In this document: positions 32,876 through 40,720 of the stretch, piece after piece
Layout: the number at the start of each line of letters is the position of its first letter
Numbering within the stretch: position 1 is the first letter of the stretch
Origin: Chara braunii
Lineage: Eukaryota; Streptophyta; Charophyceae; Charales; Characeae
Direction of reading: 5' to 3'
Length of the DNA stretch: 40,720 nucleotides
Assembly (NCBI GenBank): GCA_003427395.1
Contig: BFEA01000686.1
Location: forward strand, 559,126 to 599,845
Notes under the pieces: generated by a model
The model's database searches: none
Told to the model about the DNA's origin: nothing
What the model saw: the letters and a program-made list of their open reading frames with translations, nothing else
Made by a program: the position numbers and the translations under genes

Positions 32876-33343
32876 GTTTTTGACTTCTTCGACAACAATA
32901 AGGTTCAAGGTCAGGAGGTTGTGGCTTATAAAGATGACGTCCTTACGGAACCAAAAAGTGTTATGTCAGCAGCTGCACTAGGACAATCATCCGGAGCACC
33001 CGTGCGACCTTCTGTAGGTGCCTTGTCAATTCGACCGTCAGTCTCTACGCCGGTTGTCCCGAAAGCAGAACGCGTCGTTGGCAATAGCCTTATTCAGGGA
33101 TCGGTAGGGCCGTTAGCGCCAAAAACGATTCGACCTGTGAGAGGGAAAAAGACACTCAGCTATTTGCGTGACATTATGCATTCCTTGACCATGTGTAGTG
33201 TCGATGTCCAACGCCTGCAAGAACCCTCGTATTTTGAAGATCTGGTGAAGGGAGCAATGGAGAGAGTAGATAGAGGGAAGAGGATGAGGAAGGCTCGCAG
33301 GGGCGAGGTAGGGAAAGTTCACAAGCGGTTAACGGGTAGCTGA
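32876..33343 (+). pseudogene. Second exon of the same gene
   Basis: After a probable acceptor (GATTTCCCTTAG) the frame reads VFDFFDNNKVQGQEVVAYKD, a Ser/Pro/Val-rich linker (SSGAPVRPSVGALSIRPSVS), then TLSYLRDIMHSLTMCSVDVQ and a basic end (RGKRMRKARRGEVGKVHKR), to a TGA. There are no internal stops over 156 codons, so this is one of the better-kept pieces. The helical SLTMCSVDVQRLQEPSYFED part resembles the minus-strand fragment at 22088-22225. Confidence 0.45.
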
Positions 33344-33634
33344 AAATTCAGGAATGAAAATTTTGAAGTGAGAGTTTTGGGCAGTCTGAAAATCCCGGAT
33401 GATCCTGAAGTGGTGAAAGGTCCGAAGACCCTGAAAACCACCTGTTTAGGCAGGCTGCATCCTAAAGCGGTGAAGTGAGAGTTTTTGACAGTCTAAAAAT
33501 CTTGAATGGTCCTGAAGTGGTAAAAGGTCCGAAGACCCCGAAAACCACCTGTTTAGGCAGGCTGCATCCTGAAGTGGTGAAGGGTGTCTTGCAGTGGTGA
33601 TGAAAAATACGACTGTTGTTAACCTTCTCTCGAA
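33340..33634 (+). repeat. ~107-bp minisatellite, second location
   Basis: Two full units and a partial one lie between gene segments. Both the left flank (CACAAGCG...GGGTAGCTGAAAATTCA) and the right flank (GATGAAAAATACGACTGTTG) match the block at 22270-22733 in the same orientation, about 11.07 kb away. It may lie in an intron. Confidence 0.85.
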
Positions 33635-34055
33635 AAGTCACGGAGAGGAAGAGGATAGTGAAAACACAATCAGCGAAAGGGAAGGTCATCTAAGAAGTCA
33701 AAAGACTGAAGACGAAGAGGAAGCACAACATGCACACATTCCTAGGGAGCTTCATGTCGACCACGGGGACAATAGCGATTACGAGCAATCTGACGATCGT
33801 GTCGAACACGATGACGAACCGCACGAGGACGAGCCGCAACAAAAAAGGAGTGGAAAAACCCACCCTGCGAAAACAAGAACTCCTTCATCAGCCCCTGTAG
33901 CTGTCGGGGACATTGAGAAGAGAAAAAGGAAAGCGAGATAGGAGAGGAAAAAAAGGATCGAGTATGACGACGAGGAAAAAAGAAAGATTATCACGAAACC
34001 ATCAAGCTTACAACTCTCGCCAAGTGAACCAGCGACTTTGCATATCGGCAAAGGT
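33594..34055 (+). pseudogene. Acidic/basic linker segment of the same gene
   Basis: The frame runs NLLSKSHGEEEDSENTISER, then a His/Asp/Glu-rich stretch with DDRVEHDD, then a strongly basic segment (GDIEKRKRKAR), a TAG at 33939, and on through KRIEYDDEEKRKIITKPSSL before a frame change near 34050. The composition is typical of a disordered linker with a nuclear localisation signal. The DDRVEHDD codons coincide with one copy of the element's palindrome (33794-33814). Confidence 0.45.
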
Positions 34056-35004
34056 TTCGTTTGGACTTCAACAGTGACGGTACCCAGAAAAACGAGATAC
34101 AGTTCATCACTGTTGAGTTCCAAAAGGTTCTGGATATTCTAAACGAGGAATTTATGTATAATCAGAGATTCCTCGACCAAAATCACATTAACGAGATATA
34201 CGAAGCGATGATGTCATCAGGTGACCCGACCATCAGAGAAAGGACAACAGGCAGGACGGGGTTGAGCACATGTCCACTCCTGAAGATTTTTACAAGAAAC
34301 TACTGGAAAGGTATTTCTGGTACCCTCTCAGTGACCACTAGCACGTGGCAGCAAAAAAATATTTTTGCAAAAATTTGGCCGTGGCAAATGAGTTGCGGCT
34401 GGATTACTGGACAGCTAGACCGGTTTACTATCCATACCACTTCATGGATCATTATGGGACGTTAAGCACGTTCCAAAATGCAAAGGACAAATGAAACACT
34501 CCACCTTATCAGAGCACCATTGTTCGGGATATTAGGAAGTTGTGGAATGCGTCCGACTGTCCTGAAGTCAAAGGCGGTCAGGGAGCTGATGTCAAAAATG
34601 TAGAGTATAGAAAGTTCTTTGGGAAGGCTCTTAGAGTGACTGACATTGATCATTAAATTAGTATATCACTCAGTCAGTGAAGTTCAAAATGATCCGACTT
34701 CCTTGGTCCATACATAATTTTAGCTAGGTCGTCGGACGACGTATTTAAAAAGGTAGAGGAGGTATATACTGTTTGAGAAAGTTGTTAACTGTCTCGGAGA
34801 GATGCTGTGAAGCCTGTCACCAAACAAAGTGAAGAAGAAAAAACAGAAAGGTCAGGTCCCAATTTCGAGGTGAAGAGTGTATCTAGGGTTCCTGTGCATT
34901 GGATTCCAGGTACAAAAGGACATGGTTTCCTTGTTCCAGTGCAAAATCAGGATGTCAGATCGTGGAAATCACTTTCCACGTTAGGGAGGTGTGAACAACT
35001 ATAG
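34030..35004 (+). pseudogene. ParB-like domain, decayed
   Basis: One frame gives RLDFNSDGTQKNEIQFITVE and FLDQNHINEIYEAMMSSGDP (34169-34228). After a 1-nt shift near 34235 the next gives DGVEHMSTPEDFYKKLLERY, FWYPLSDH, a TAG, then HVAAKKYFCKNLAVANELRL and YWTARPVYYPYHFMDHYGTL. ParB/Srx-fold proteins pair an N-terminal helix of this type with a G-x-H/R-R-x-x-A box; here the box would be LSDH-[Q]-HVAAK. ParB-like domains fused to amino-methyltransferases are common in phages and prophages. The frame continues with three or more stops through NTPPYQSTIVRDIRKLWNAS and VPVHWIPGTKGHGFLVPVQN to 35004. The box is degenerate and the assignment is an inference. Confidence 0.4.
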
Positions 35005-35086
35005 ATATTGCATGATATCCTAGGAAGTGCAGTTATCTTGGATCCAAAGCAAAGCAACGCTACGAAAGATATCGGGTTACATTCCA

Positions 35087-36553
35087 TGGAGACATGTTGA
35101 AGTCGTGAAAACGGAGAGGGAAATGTTGCAAATGTTTCATTACTTCGACTTCATTTAAGACATGCTCAAGAAAACGTCGGATTGGAAGAACTCTTTCTTT
35201 ATGGACTTGGCTGATTTATTTGAGAAGTACCACGATCACGGCCTTACTTATGAGAGATGGGTTGATCAGAGGCAGCATTTCAAAGATTTGCCTTGGTTAA
35301 AGTCGTTCCCATCAACACTGGGAAGCGAAGATGAGAAACGCGAACAAGGTTTTGGGAAAACCAGAACTCTCGCTGAAAAGTGTCCCCAAGAGTTCGAGCA
35401 TTTTGTGGAGAAATTGTTGCACAGGTCAGCAATGCGAGGATTAGAGAGCATTCGCTTATCAGGACAAGCGAAATACATACATTTTCAAAAACAGAACGTC
35501 AAATTTGACTTGGTGTATTCCCAATGGGATCCTAGTGATATATCTGATATCGTCGATTGTAAAGAGATCTACAGGGTTATCCGGCGTTTGACATGCCACA
35601 CCGTGGTGCTTGATTTGTGTCATCCAACTCAAATGAGCAAATGGACGGAGCCGATTTTTGATGCACTCTGAAAGTTTATGCAAATGGTGGGAGAGGAGTA
35701 TTGGACATTGTTATGCTTCATTCCTCACTCTTGTAAGCTCACATTTTCCAAGCGGGTGGTGATGTGGGATATTCACATGCCAGTCGCCAAGTGGACTTCA
35801 CAACAACAACAGAAAGTGCGGCATCCCTACAAGGTCACAAATTTACCGATGGAGAATACAGACAGGATGGTCGTCATTATGTACTTCAATGATGACGACT
35901 ACCATCGAAATACAATTTCGTTATTCGAAGATATCCAACCAGCGGAGCCATCTTCCAATTCTCAAGCAACGGACATTTCCACACTTGCGCAACGGGAGCA
36001 AAAGCCAAAGATGTTGACCGATGTAGTGAAGAAGAACTTTCTCCCAACGAAGTGGAAAATGGTAGGTATGGAGCAGAAAGAAAAAGTCGTGTACGAAGGA
36101 ATAGAGAGGGAGCCAAACGCTATGGTAGAGACACTAGAGCACTTATGTCCAGCGGATGAAGCTATTGTGTTTTTGGGAAAGGGTCATGCAACGGTTGTGT
36201 GGGAGGTGTTGAAATCCCATCGCCATTGCATAGTGTTGGAAGGCAAGGATATGAAGTTTGACTTCCTTGTGCAATTCATGAACAAGATGGTCGGCACTCG
36301 AGACTATTATGCAAAATTCATAAAGTCGCTACCTCAAAATGATGAAGCTCGCGATTTTGTACACAAAGTGGGTCAAAATATGTCGAACATCTGGGAGTTC
36401 TTTTTTGAGATGCGACCGGAAAACAGAGTAGATCACGTATATGTTGCACGGAGACGAAAAGTTGAGGCTCTTCTACGAGGTTATTATAAAGCCTCTTCAG
36501 ATAAAGAAATTGCATTCCTCGACCAATTGGAAATCATGTACTTTGATCAATGA
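35087..36553 (+). pseudogene. Beta-class amino-methyltransferase-like domain, decayed
   Basis: One frame runs from about 35087 (VEVVKTEREMLQMFHYFDFI, TAA, DMLKKTSDWKN) through a TGA at 35669 to a TGA at 36551. In order it has FDLVYSQWDP (about 35504) where permuted N4/N6 methyltransferases carry DPPY, a beta-strand TVVLDLCHP, a linker, DRMVVIMYFNDDD, and VFLGKGHATVVWEVLKSHRH followed by CIVLEGKD (about 36165-36235), where the family has DPFxGxGT...GR..IxxE. The order of motif IV before motif I fits the beta class. Both key motifs are altered, so if expressed it is unlikely to methylate DNA by the usual mechanism. It follows the ParB-like part and precedes the protease fragment. Confidence 0.45.
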
Positions 36554-38017
36554 ATCCGTGCTTTCACGCTCACCGCCTATGCTACTTGCTTTCCAAATGG
36601 GGAACAGTTCGACGCTGATGACCTAGAAGAAGAAAGTGTCAATGGTACTTTGCTAGCGGCCTTGGCGGGTGAAAGGCAAAAGACAAGTACCTCATCTTCT
36701 CAGAAGATGGCTATGGCACGGTCGTCATCAGGGGCTCCTTTAATCAGAAGTTCGGGTATCGTGCTTACCGTTATGCCAGCACATCTGCTACATTCCCCTC
36801 AAGGAATGACTACACCTCTTGACACTAAAACCATTTTTGCAACATGAGTGTCTTTATCTGGAGGATTGATGTCCGATCAAGCGTTGACCTTGAAAACTTT
36901 GTTCGGTGATGAAAGCTCCGCCGAGTTATTAACGAATTTGAAACGTCTCCTTCATTCTCAGACCGCACAGCCTCAACCTTCAGAGGCTCTGGAGAACGAG
37001 ATTGGGGATAAGATCCCTGCGGACATCGCCAAATTACAAGGTCCTATCGTTTGTCGAGATGACTATACAACGATGGATGATGATACGTGGGGTCACGACA
37101 TCGTGTGACATCCATAATATTTTCATCCAACATTGGCGAAAGGACAATGGGTGATGACCATAAAACAAGATGGGCAGTGACAATTTTGCTCTCACAGACG
37201 TATGCCGCAGTCAAAGTTTTGTAGACATACAGAGGACCAGATCGGGGTGCGGCTTGCTAGATTGAATCCTGATGTTTCTCAACCAAAAGTGGAAACAAAT
37301 AGGAGAGAGATTTTTAAGGAGCTCAGAGCATTACCACGACTCGAGTACTTAGAATAGTTTTATGATAGAGAAACAAGCCAAGCATACGGATACAACTGGC
37401 ATATCAAAGAGGGCGACGAGCTCGGAGGGGGAAAAGGAGAAGGCCTCAGCGGTTGCACAAGTGGAGAGGGATTTGAACCCCCAAGTGGTGGTGAGCGACA
37501 ATATAATAAGGAAGGGAGTGGTGGAGATGGAAAGACGTCACAAGCGCTTAGTTCCAACCAGCGAACAAGAGATACTAGAAAAGCGCAACCTCATCGTCAA
37601 AATGAAGGAAGCGGCAGTCCTGTAGGAGGACATACAAATATCGGTAGTTTGCAGCAGGTGAAATTGTTCCTGAGTGCAGAAGGACAAGTTGATGGATGTG
37701 AAGGTGGACTAAGTGTCACCACAACACTCACAGATGCGACTGTGACAGATATTGTATGGCGTGATAATAGTGGCGCAAGTGTCTTCCCGATTGGCGAGAA
37801 AACCATTATTGGCAGCCCTCATGGCCACATGTGGGAGTCAATAGATATTATGGCATGCGAGTTGGAAAGTCAGGCACGGCTTAGGACATCAATGGAGGAA
37901 ACCATGTCCGTGGGGGAGCTGGAACCGCAGGTCGATTCTAACACCCCACTGGATAAAGTCCAACATCATCAGAGAAAGCACGAGAAGGGTCTCAGGATGC
38001 GCCCATTGTATGCGTAA
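36554..38017 (+). pseudogene. C-terminal tail of the same frame
   Basis: The same reading frame continues after TGA 36551 (IRAFTLTAYATCFPNGEQFD), passes TGA at 36845 and 37106, TAA at 37115, TGA near 37178 and TAG at 37355, and reads FYDRETSQAYGYNWHIKEGD, a Gly/Ser-rich stretch, then SLQQVKLFLSAEGQVDGCEG and ends at 38015. Keeping one phase for almost 3 kb (35162-38017) despite so many stops shows this was one continuous coding exon. Much of it is low-complexity and probably disordered; no domain is recognised. Confidence 0.45.
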
Positions 38018-38205
38018 CGGTGACATCAACGAAAAAAACCATGTTTATGGGGGAGATGGAACCGCAAGTCGAGCCTAACACTACATTGGATGAAGGAACA
38101 CTCAGAGGCGACTTTGAGATTCCTACCGAATTTCGAAGTCCGATATTATTAGAGAAGGCAGGAGGAGGATCTTAGCATGCGCCTATTGTATGGGTAACTG
38201 CGGGA
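37885..38205 (+). repeat. Coding tandem repeat, ~130 bp
   Basis: MSVGELEPQVDSNTPLD (about 37904) and MFMGEMEPQVEPNTTLD (about 38041) are two copies of the same peptide unit. Each is followed by a GSxxAPIVxVT-like end (about 37990 and 38175). The two units lie in different reading frames, so a frameshift separates them. Confidence 0.75.
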
Positions 38206-38472
38206 AGAAATGACACTCTTGAAGGGCTCGCGGGGAAAGAAGCAATCCAAGTACCTGAAATCGAAGAGGATGAAGGGCATATTGTACTGACTACGCCAGA
38301 GCAACATACACATGTGGAGGAAGCTGAAGATAATATACTTCAAACTCTTGTACAACAGTTAAGCCCACCTATTCAAAGCGTAATAACATCAAAGAATCCC
38401 CTGTCACATGAAGGCAGCTCGGAGATGCGAAAGAAAACCGTTTTGAAGGGAAACTGACAGTTAGTCGCCAAG
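38018..38472 (+). pseudogene. Continuation of the tail in a shifted frame
   Basis: The frame reads VTSTKKTMFMGEMEPQVEPN, passes a TAG at the repeat end (38174), and runs through KEAIQVPEIEEDEGHIVLTT and EEAEDNILQTLVQQLSPPIQ to a TGA near 38457 and QLVAK at a splice donor (AAGGTGAGC, donor GT at 38473). It is acidic and probably disordered. The following ~306 bp to 38778 is AT-rich with long T-runs and ends GTGCAG, as expected of an intron. Confidence 0.45.
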
Positions 38473-38778
38473 GTGAGCACTTACCTCGCCCAAGGAACAT
38501 GTGAGTAATATTGTATGTAACACATGAGCTAATCCTTTTTTTATTTTTGCCACACTTTTTTGAAACTATTCTAATGTTTTTTTGCATTTATACATCGTGC
38601 ATTTGTGGTGTATCCGAATCGTTAACATGAAGTAGAAGACTGGTAATACTTTCTTGCTATTAATGTTTATTCACATTCATTTTGTTTAAGCAAATTTTTA
38701 ATAATATGAAATTGAACGTCACTCGTATTACTTGTCACTATCGGTCATGATTGTGGTCTCTTGTTGATGAACGTGCAG

Positions 38779-39071
38779 GCCTGCTTAAAGGACTGTGGAA
38801 AACGCCTCCCATGCACTCGCAAAGGAACAATGACAATAATATTATACGTCGTGGTTTCCAAGCCTTGTCAACCTTGTCGTTGTTGCCCAAAAAAAATAGA
38901 AGACGCACCGAACATGTGACGGTCCCGTTTGTGAAGCCAGTTGCCCTAAGGATGTTTAAAGTTGTGGGAATAGACACCAAACAAGGGAAGAAATTGCATC
39001 GTGAAGGTTGCACGTTGTCTATTGTGGAAAACAGCAGCGATAACAAGTTAGGCAAGCAAGCACCGTCATAA
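38779..39071 (+). pseudogene. Short basic exon of the same gene
   Basis: After the acceptor GTGCAG the frame reads LLKGLWKTPPMHSQRNNDNN, IIRRGFQALSTLSLLPKKNR and a run to GKQAPS and TAA. It is basic (KKNRRR), consistent with a nuclear localisation signal before the protease domain. The phase does not match the preceding exon exactly, so either an indel or another border applies. The next segment begins after another acceptor-like TATGCAG at 39173. Confidence 0.4.
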
Positions 39072-39173
39072 ACTCGTGACACTGTCCACTTCTTGTATTG
39101 ATTTCCAAAAAGGCATCACTTGTGCGAAAGTCTTAGACATACCGTTCTTGTTTACGTGTGTGTTTGTATGCAG

Positions 39174-39612
39174 TGTCTGGCCCATCGTTCAAGATTCCTC
39201 TAGCAATGGTACGCCTTACTGAGGTCGAGATGAAGTATGTTGAAAGGAATGTGAGCACCGGTGAAGATAACGAAGAATGCAGCATCGTTGTTTACAAGGG
39301 TGACTGAAAGGTGGAAAAAAAGGACATCATGGTCATCATCGAAGATGAAGGATGGTTGAATGACGAAATCGCGAATTTGTATCTGCTAGCTATCAAGATC
39401 GACAACGACAATGTCAAATAGAGTTTGACGTTCACAGAAGAGATTAGACACGAGAGTCTCAATGACATTCCATCTGTGTATATGTGACATTTCTTTTTCT
39501 ACGTTAGATTAGAATCTGCAGTGTCCAGAGAAATTGCTTACTGTGAGGGAATGAAGTGGGTAAGGGGAAAAAGTATTTTTGATTTCAACTTTGTACTTAT
39601 CCCTCTTAAACC
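39174..39612 (+). pseudogene. Ulp1/SENP (C48) protease domain, N-terminal half
   Basis: The frame reads SGPSFKIPLAMVRLTEVEMK, passes TGA 39305, then DIMVIIEDEGWLNDEIANLY followed by LLAIKI, which is the WLND-E-I/V-x-x-Y substrate-binding signature of Ulp1 proteases. After a TAG and a TGA, HFFFYVRLE matches the FFY-x-x-L strand, and MKWVRGKSIFDFNFVLIPL matches the RW-x-x-x-x-x-IF-x-x-D-x-x-x-x-PI segment. The catalytic His (HW), Asp and Cys would follow, but homology stops at IPLKPP and a Pro/Gly-rich unrelated sequence begins. Ulp1-like domains are carried by several plant DNA transposon groups (Mutator-like, CACTA, Zisupton/KDZ). This is the best-supported domain in the window. Confidence 0.65.
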
Positions 39613-40238
39613 ACCAGTCCCCCCGCCGCCGAAAACCCTTGAACTACTGGTAGGCCCGCATCGGCCTCTACTTTTCGGTAGACCGATCACTTGCGGCCTA
39701 CCGGGTCCAGGTTCCATTCGTGGTACCCGACTGAAACAGGCGCCCCTCCGCAACTCGATGTCCGAGCTGTTCCCCCCCCCGGACATCGAAGTGACCGCTC
39801 CGATCGATTTTCCCATTGTCGTAAAAAGACAAAAAATATTGAGTTTTTTGTTTTTCCTGATATTATTGTGATTTTATCGTTTTTGTCATTACTTTTTTTT
39901 GTCACTTTTTTTTTTTTTTCCACATTCCTGCAGCCTCTTGGGAAAGGATACCATCGAAAACCCACTGTCCTTCCAGGTCTGATGGTCGGCCTCGTGTCCT
40001 TTCGCCATGCCCTTTCGAAAAGTTAGCGATGGGTGGCCGAACTTTATCCACGTGTAAGTTTCCCACGTGGCATCGTGTCGTTGCGGACGAAAACGTGCAG
40101 CTGGCATCCGTTGTGACCCCTCCCCCTCCCCATCAGTCGCACCCGTCCGATGTGGCGACCCTATCTCGGACGGTTGATGTGGTGGGGACGTTATCTGCTG
40201 CGACCGGGGTGCGACGTCGGCGTCTGTCTGTCTGCCTC
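39613..40238. other. Unassigned GC-rich interval after the Ulp1 break
   Basis: Sequence from about 39612 is unlike a protease. It has GTAGGCC/GGCCTAC words (39650-39705), C-runs, and an AT-rich patch with T-runs (39830-39920). It may be an insertion that split the protease, an intron or the end of the element. Nothing is recognised. Confidence 0.4.
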
Positions 40239-40250
40239 TATCTCTCTCTC

Positions 40251-40324
<74 letters not shown>
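40239..40324. repeat. (CT)n microsatellite
   Basis: About 40 CT units, with small interruptions at the left. Confidence 0.95.
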
Positions 40325-40327
<3 letters not shown>

Positions 40328-40668
40328 TCTATTGCTGTCTGGATGTCGATCGCCGCCCCTTTCACTCCGCGTTCCCGTTTCCTGCCGAACACGAAAAGCC
40401 ATAAAACGATGGTTGTCGCCATCGTCGATGTCATCCGAGATTCGACTTAGACGACTACCGTTTTGTCATTTTATCTCAGGCATCATCGACAGCGATAGTC
40501 GGTGAGTTCGATGGCCATACGACCCACCACCGAAATCCGATTTCACCTCTGCCTATGCCACCCATTCACCACCATCATGGACCCTCCGATCGGCAAAATC
40601 GCTGAAACAACCACCATCGAACCCCCACCCCACACTCCAAGCACAACGCCCCGCTACCTCCAACCGCC

Positions 40669-40671
<3 letters not shown>
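40325..40671. other. Interval between two (CT)n tracts
   Basis: A possible splice donor (GTCGGTGAGT) lies at about 40498 after GC-rich sequence, and a (CT)n tract upstream would suit the 5' UTR of a plant gene. The frame is too short to support a call. Confidence 0.3.

Positions 40672-40720
<49 letters not shown>
40672..40720. repeat. (CT)n microsatellite, cut by the window end
   Basis: CT repeats run to the last base. Confidence 0.95.

Noticed and set aside
35162-37108. TGA read as an amino acid (alternative code)
   Set aside because: TAG and TAA also interrupt the same frame, and every stop fits a C-to-T change, so decay explains them better.
40029-40505. 158-codon frame rich in Ser-Leu
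   Set aside because: Most of it is the (CT)n microsatellite.
1-40720. Telomere, rDNA or centromere-type known repeats
   Set aside because: No TTTAGGG arrays and no rRNA-like sequence were seen.

Overview
The window looks like repeat-rich nuclear DNA of a large eukaryotic genome, most likely a streptophyte (land plant or charophyte alga). The reasons are long poly-A/T, (TA)n and (CT)n tracts, GT-AG intron borders inside decayed frames, long-LTR retrotransposon copies with a primer-binding site matching the 3' end of plant-type tRNA-Asp, and no operons or ribosome-binding sites. I find no intact host gene, no rRNA or tRNA gene and no CRISPR array. The species cannot be named from the sequence.

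Left half (about 0.4-21.2 kb). Three homologous copies of a very long (about 4.2 kb) LTR lie here: A (430-4227, plus), B (9318-13548, minus) and C (17194-21170, plus, missing its last ~0.75 kb). A fourth, shorter relative, D (from 6198, minus), is followed on its own strand by a tRNA-Asp primer-binding site and a broken gag. Each of A, B and C holds an array of short hairpin units. The paired arms change from unit to unit but stay complementary, while the loop is constant within a copy and different between copies. Between and inside these copies sit a hairpin-dense tract (8.3-9.3 kb), a GTAC-rich insertion, two related ~0.5 kb non-autonomous elements, microsatellites and unassigned sequence.

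Right half (about 22-40 kb). This appears to be one or more copies of a large, decayed, protein-coding mobile element. On the plus strand from 32261 to about 39610 a chain of frames can be followed through stops, frameshifts and probable introns: a charged N-terminal region, an acidic/basic linker, a ParB-like domain, a beta-class amino-methyltransferase-like domain, a long repeat-bearing tail and the N-terminal half of a Ulp1/SENP-type cysteine protease domain. Related fragments run on the minus strand at 22-24.2 kb. Between the two lie a 1135-bp duplication, tandem TATA-type promoters, a four-unit ~390-bp satellite and dozens of copies of a palindrome with consensus GTCGTGTTNAACACGAC.

The premature stops examined in the plus-strand frames are TGA, TAG or TAA where CGA, CAG or CAA would read, as expected from C-to-T decay of methylated DNA. 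A speculative reading is that the clustered palindromes are binding sites for a protein of the element, with the ParB-like domain as one candidate. The protein functions proposed here are inferences from motif reading; no database search was possible.
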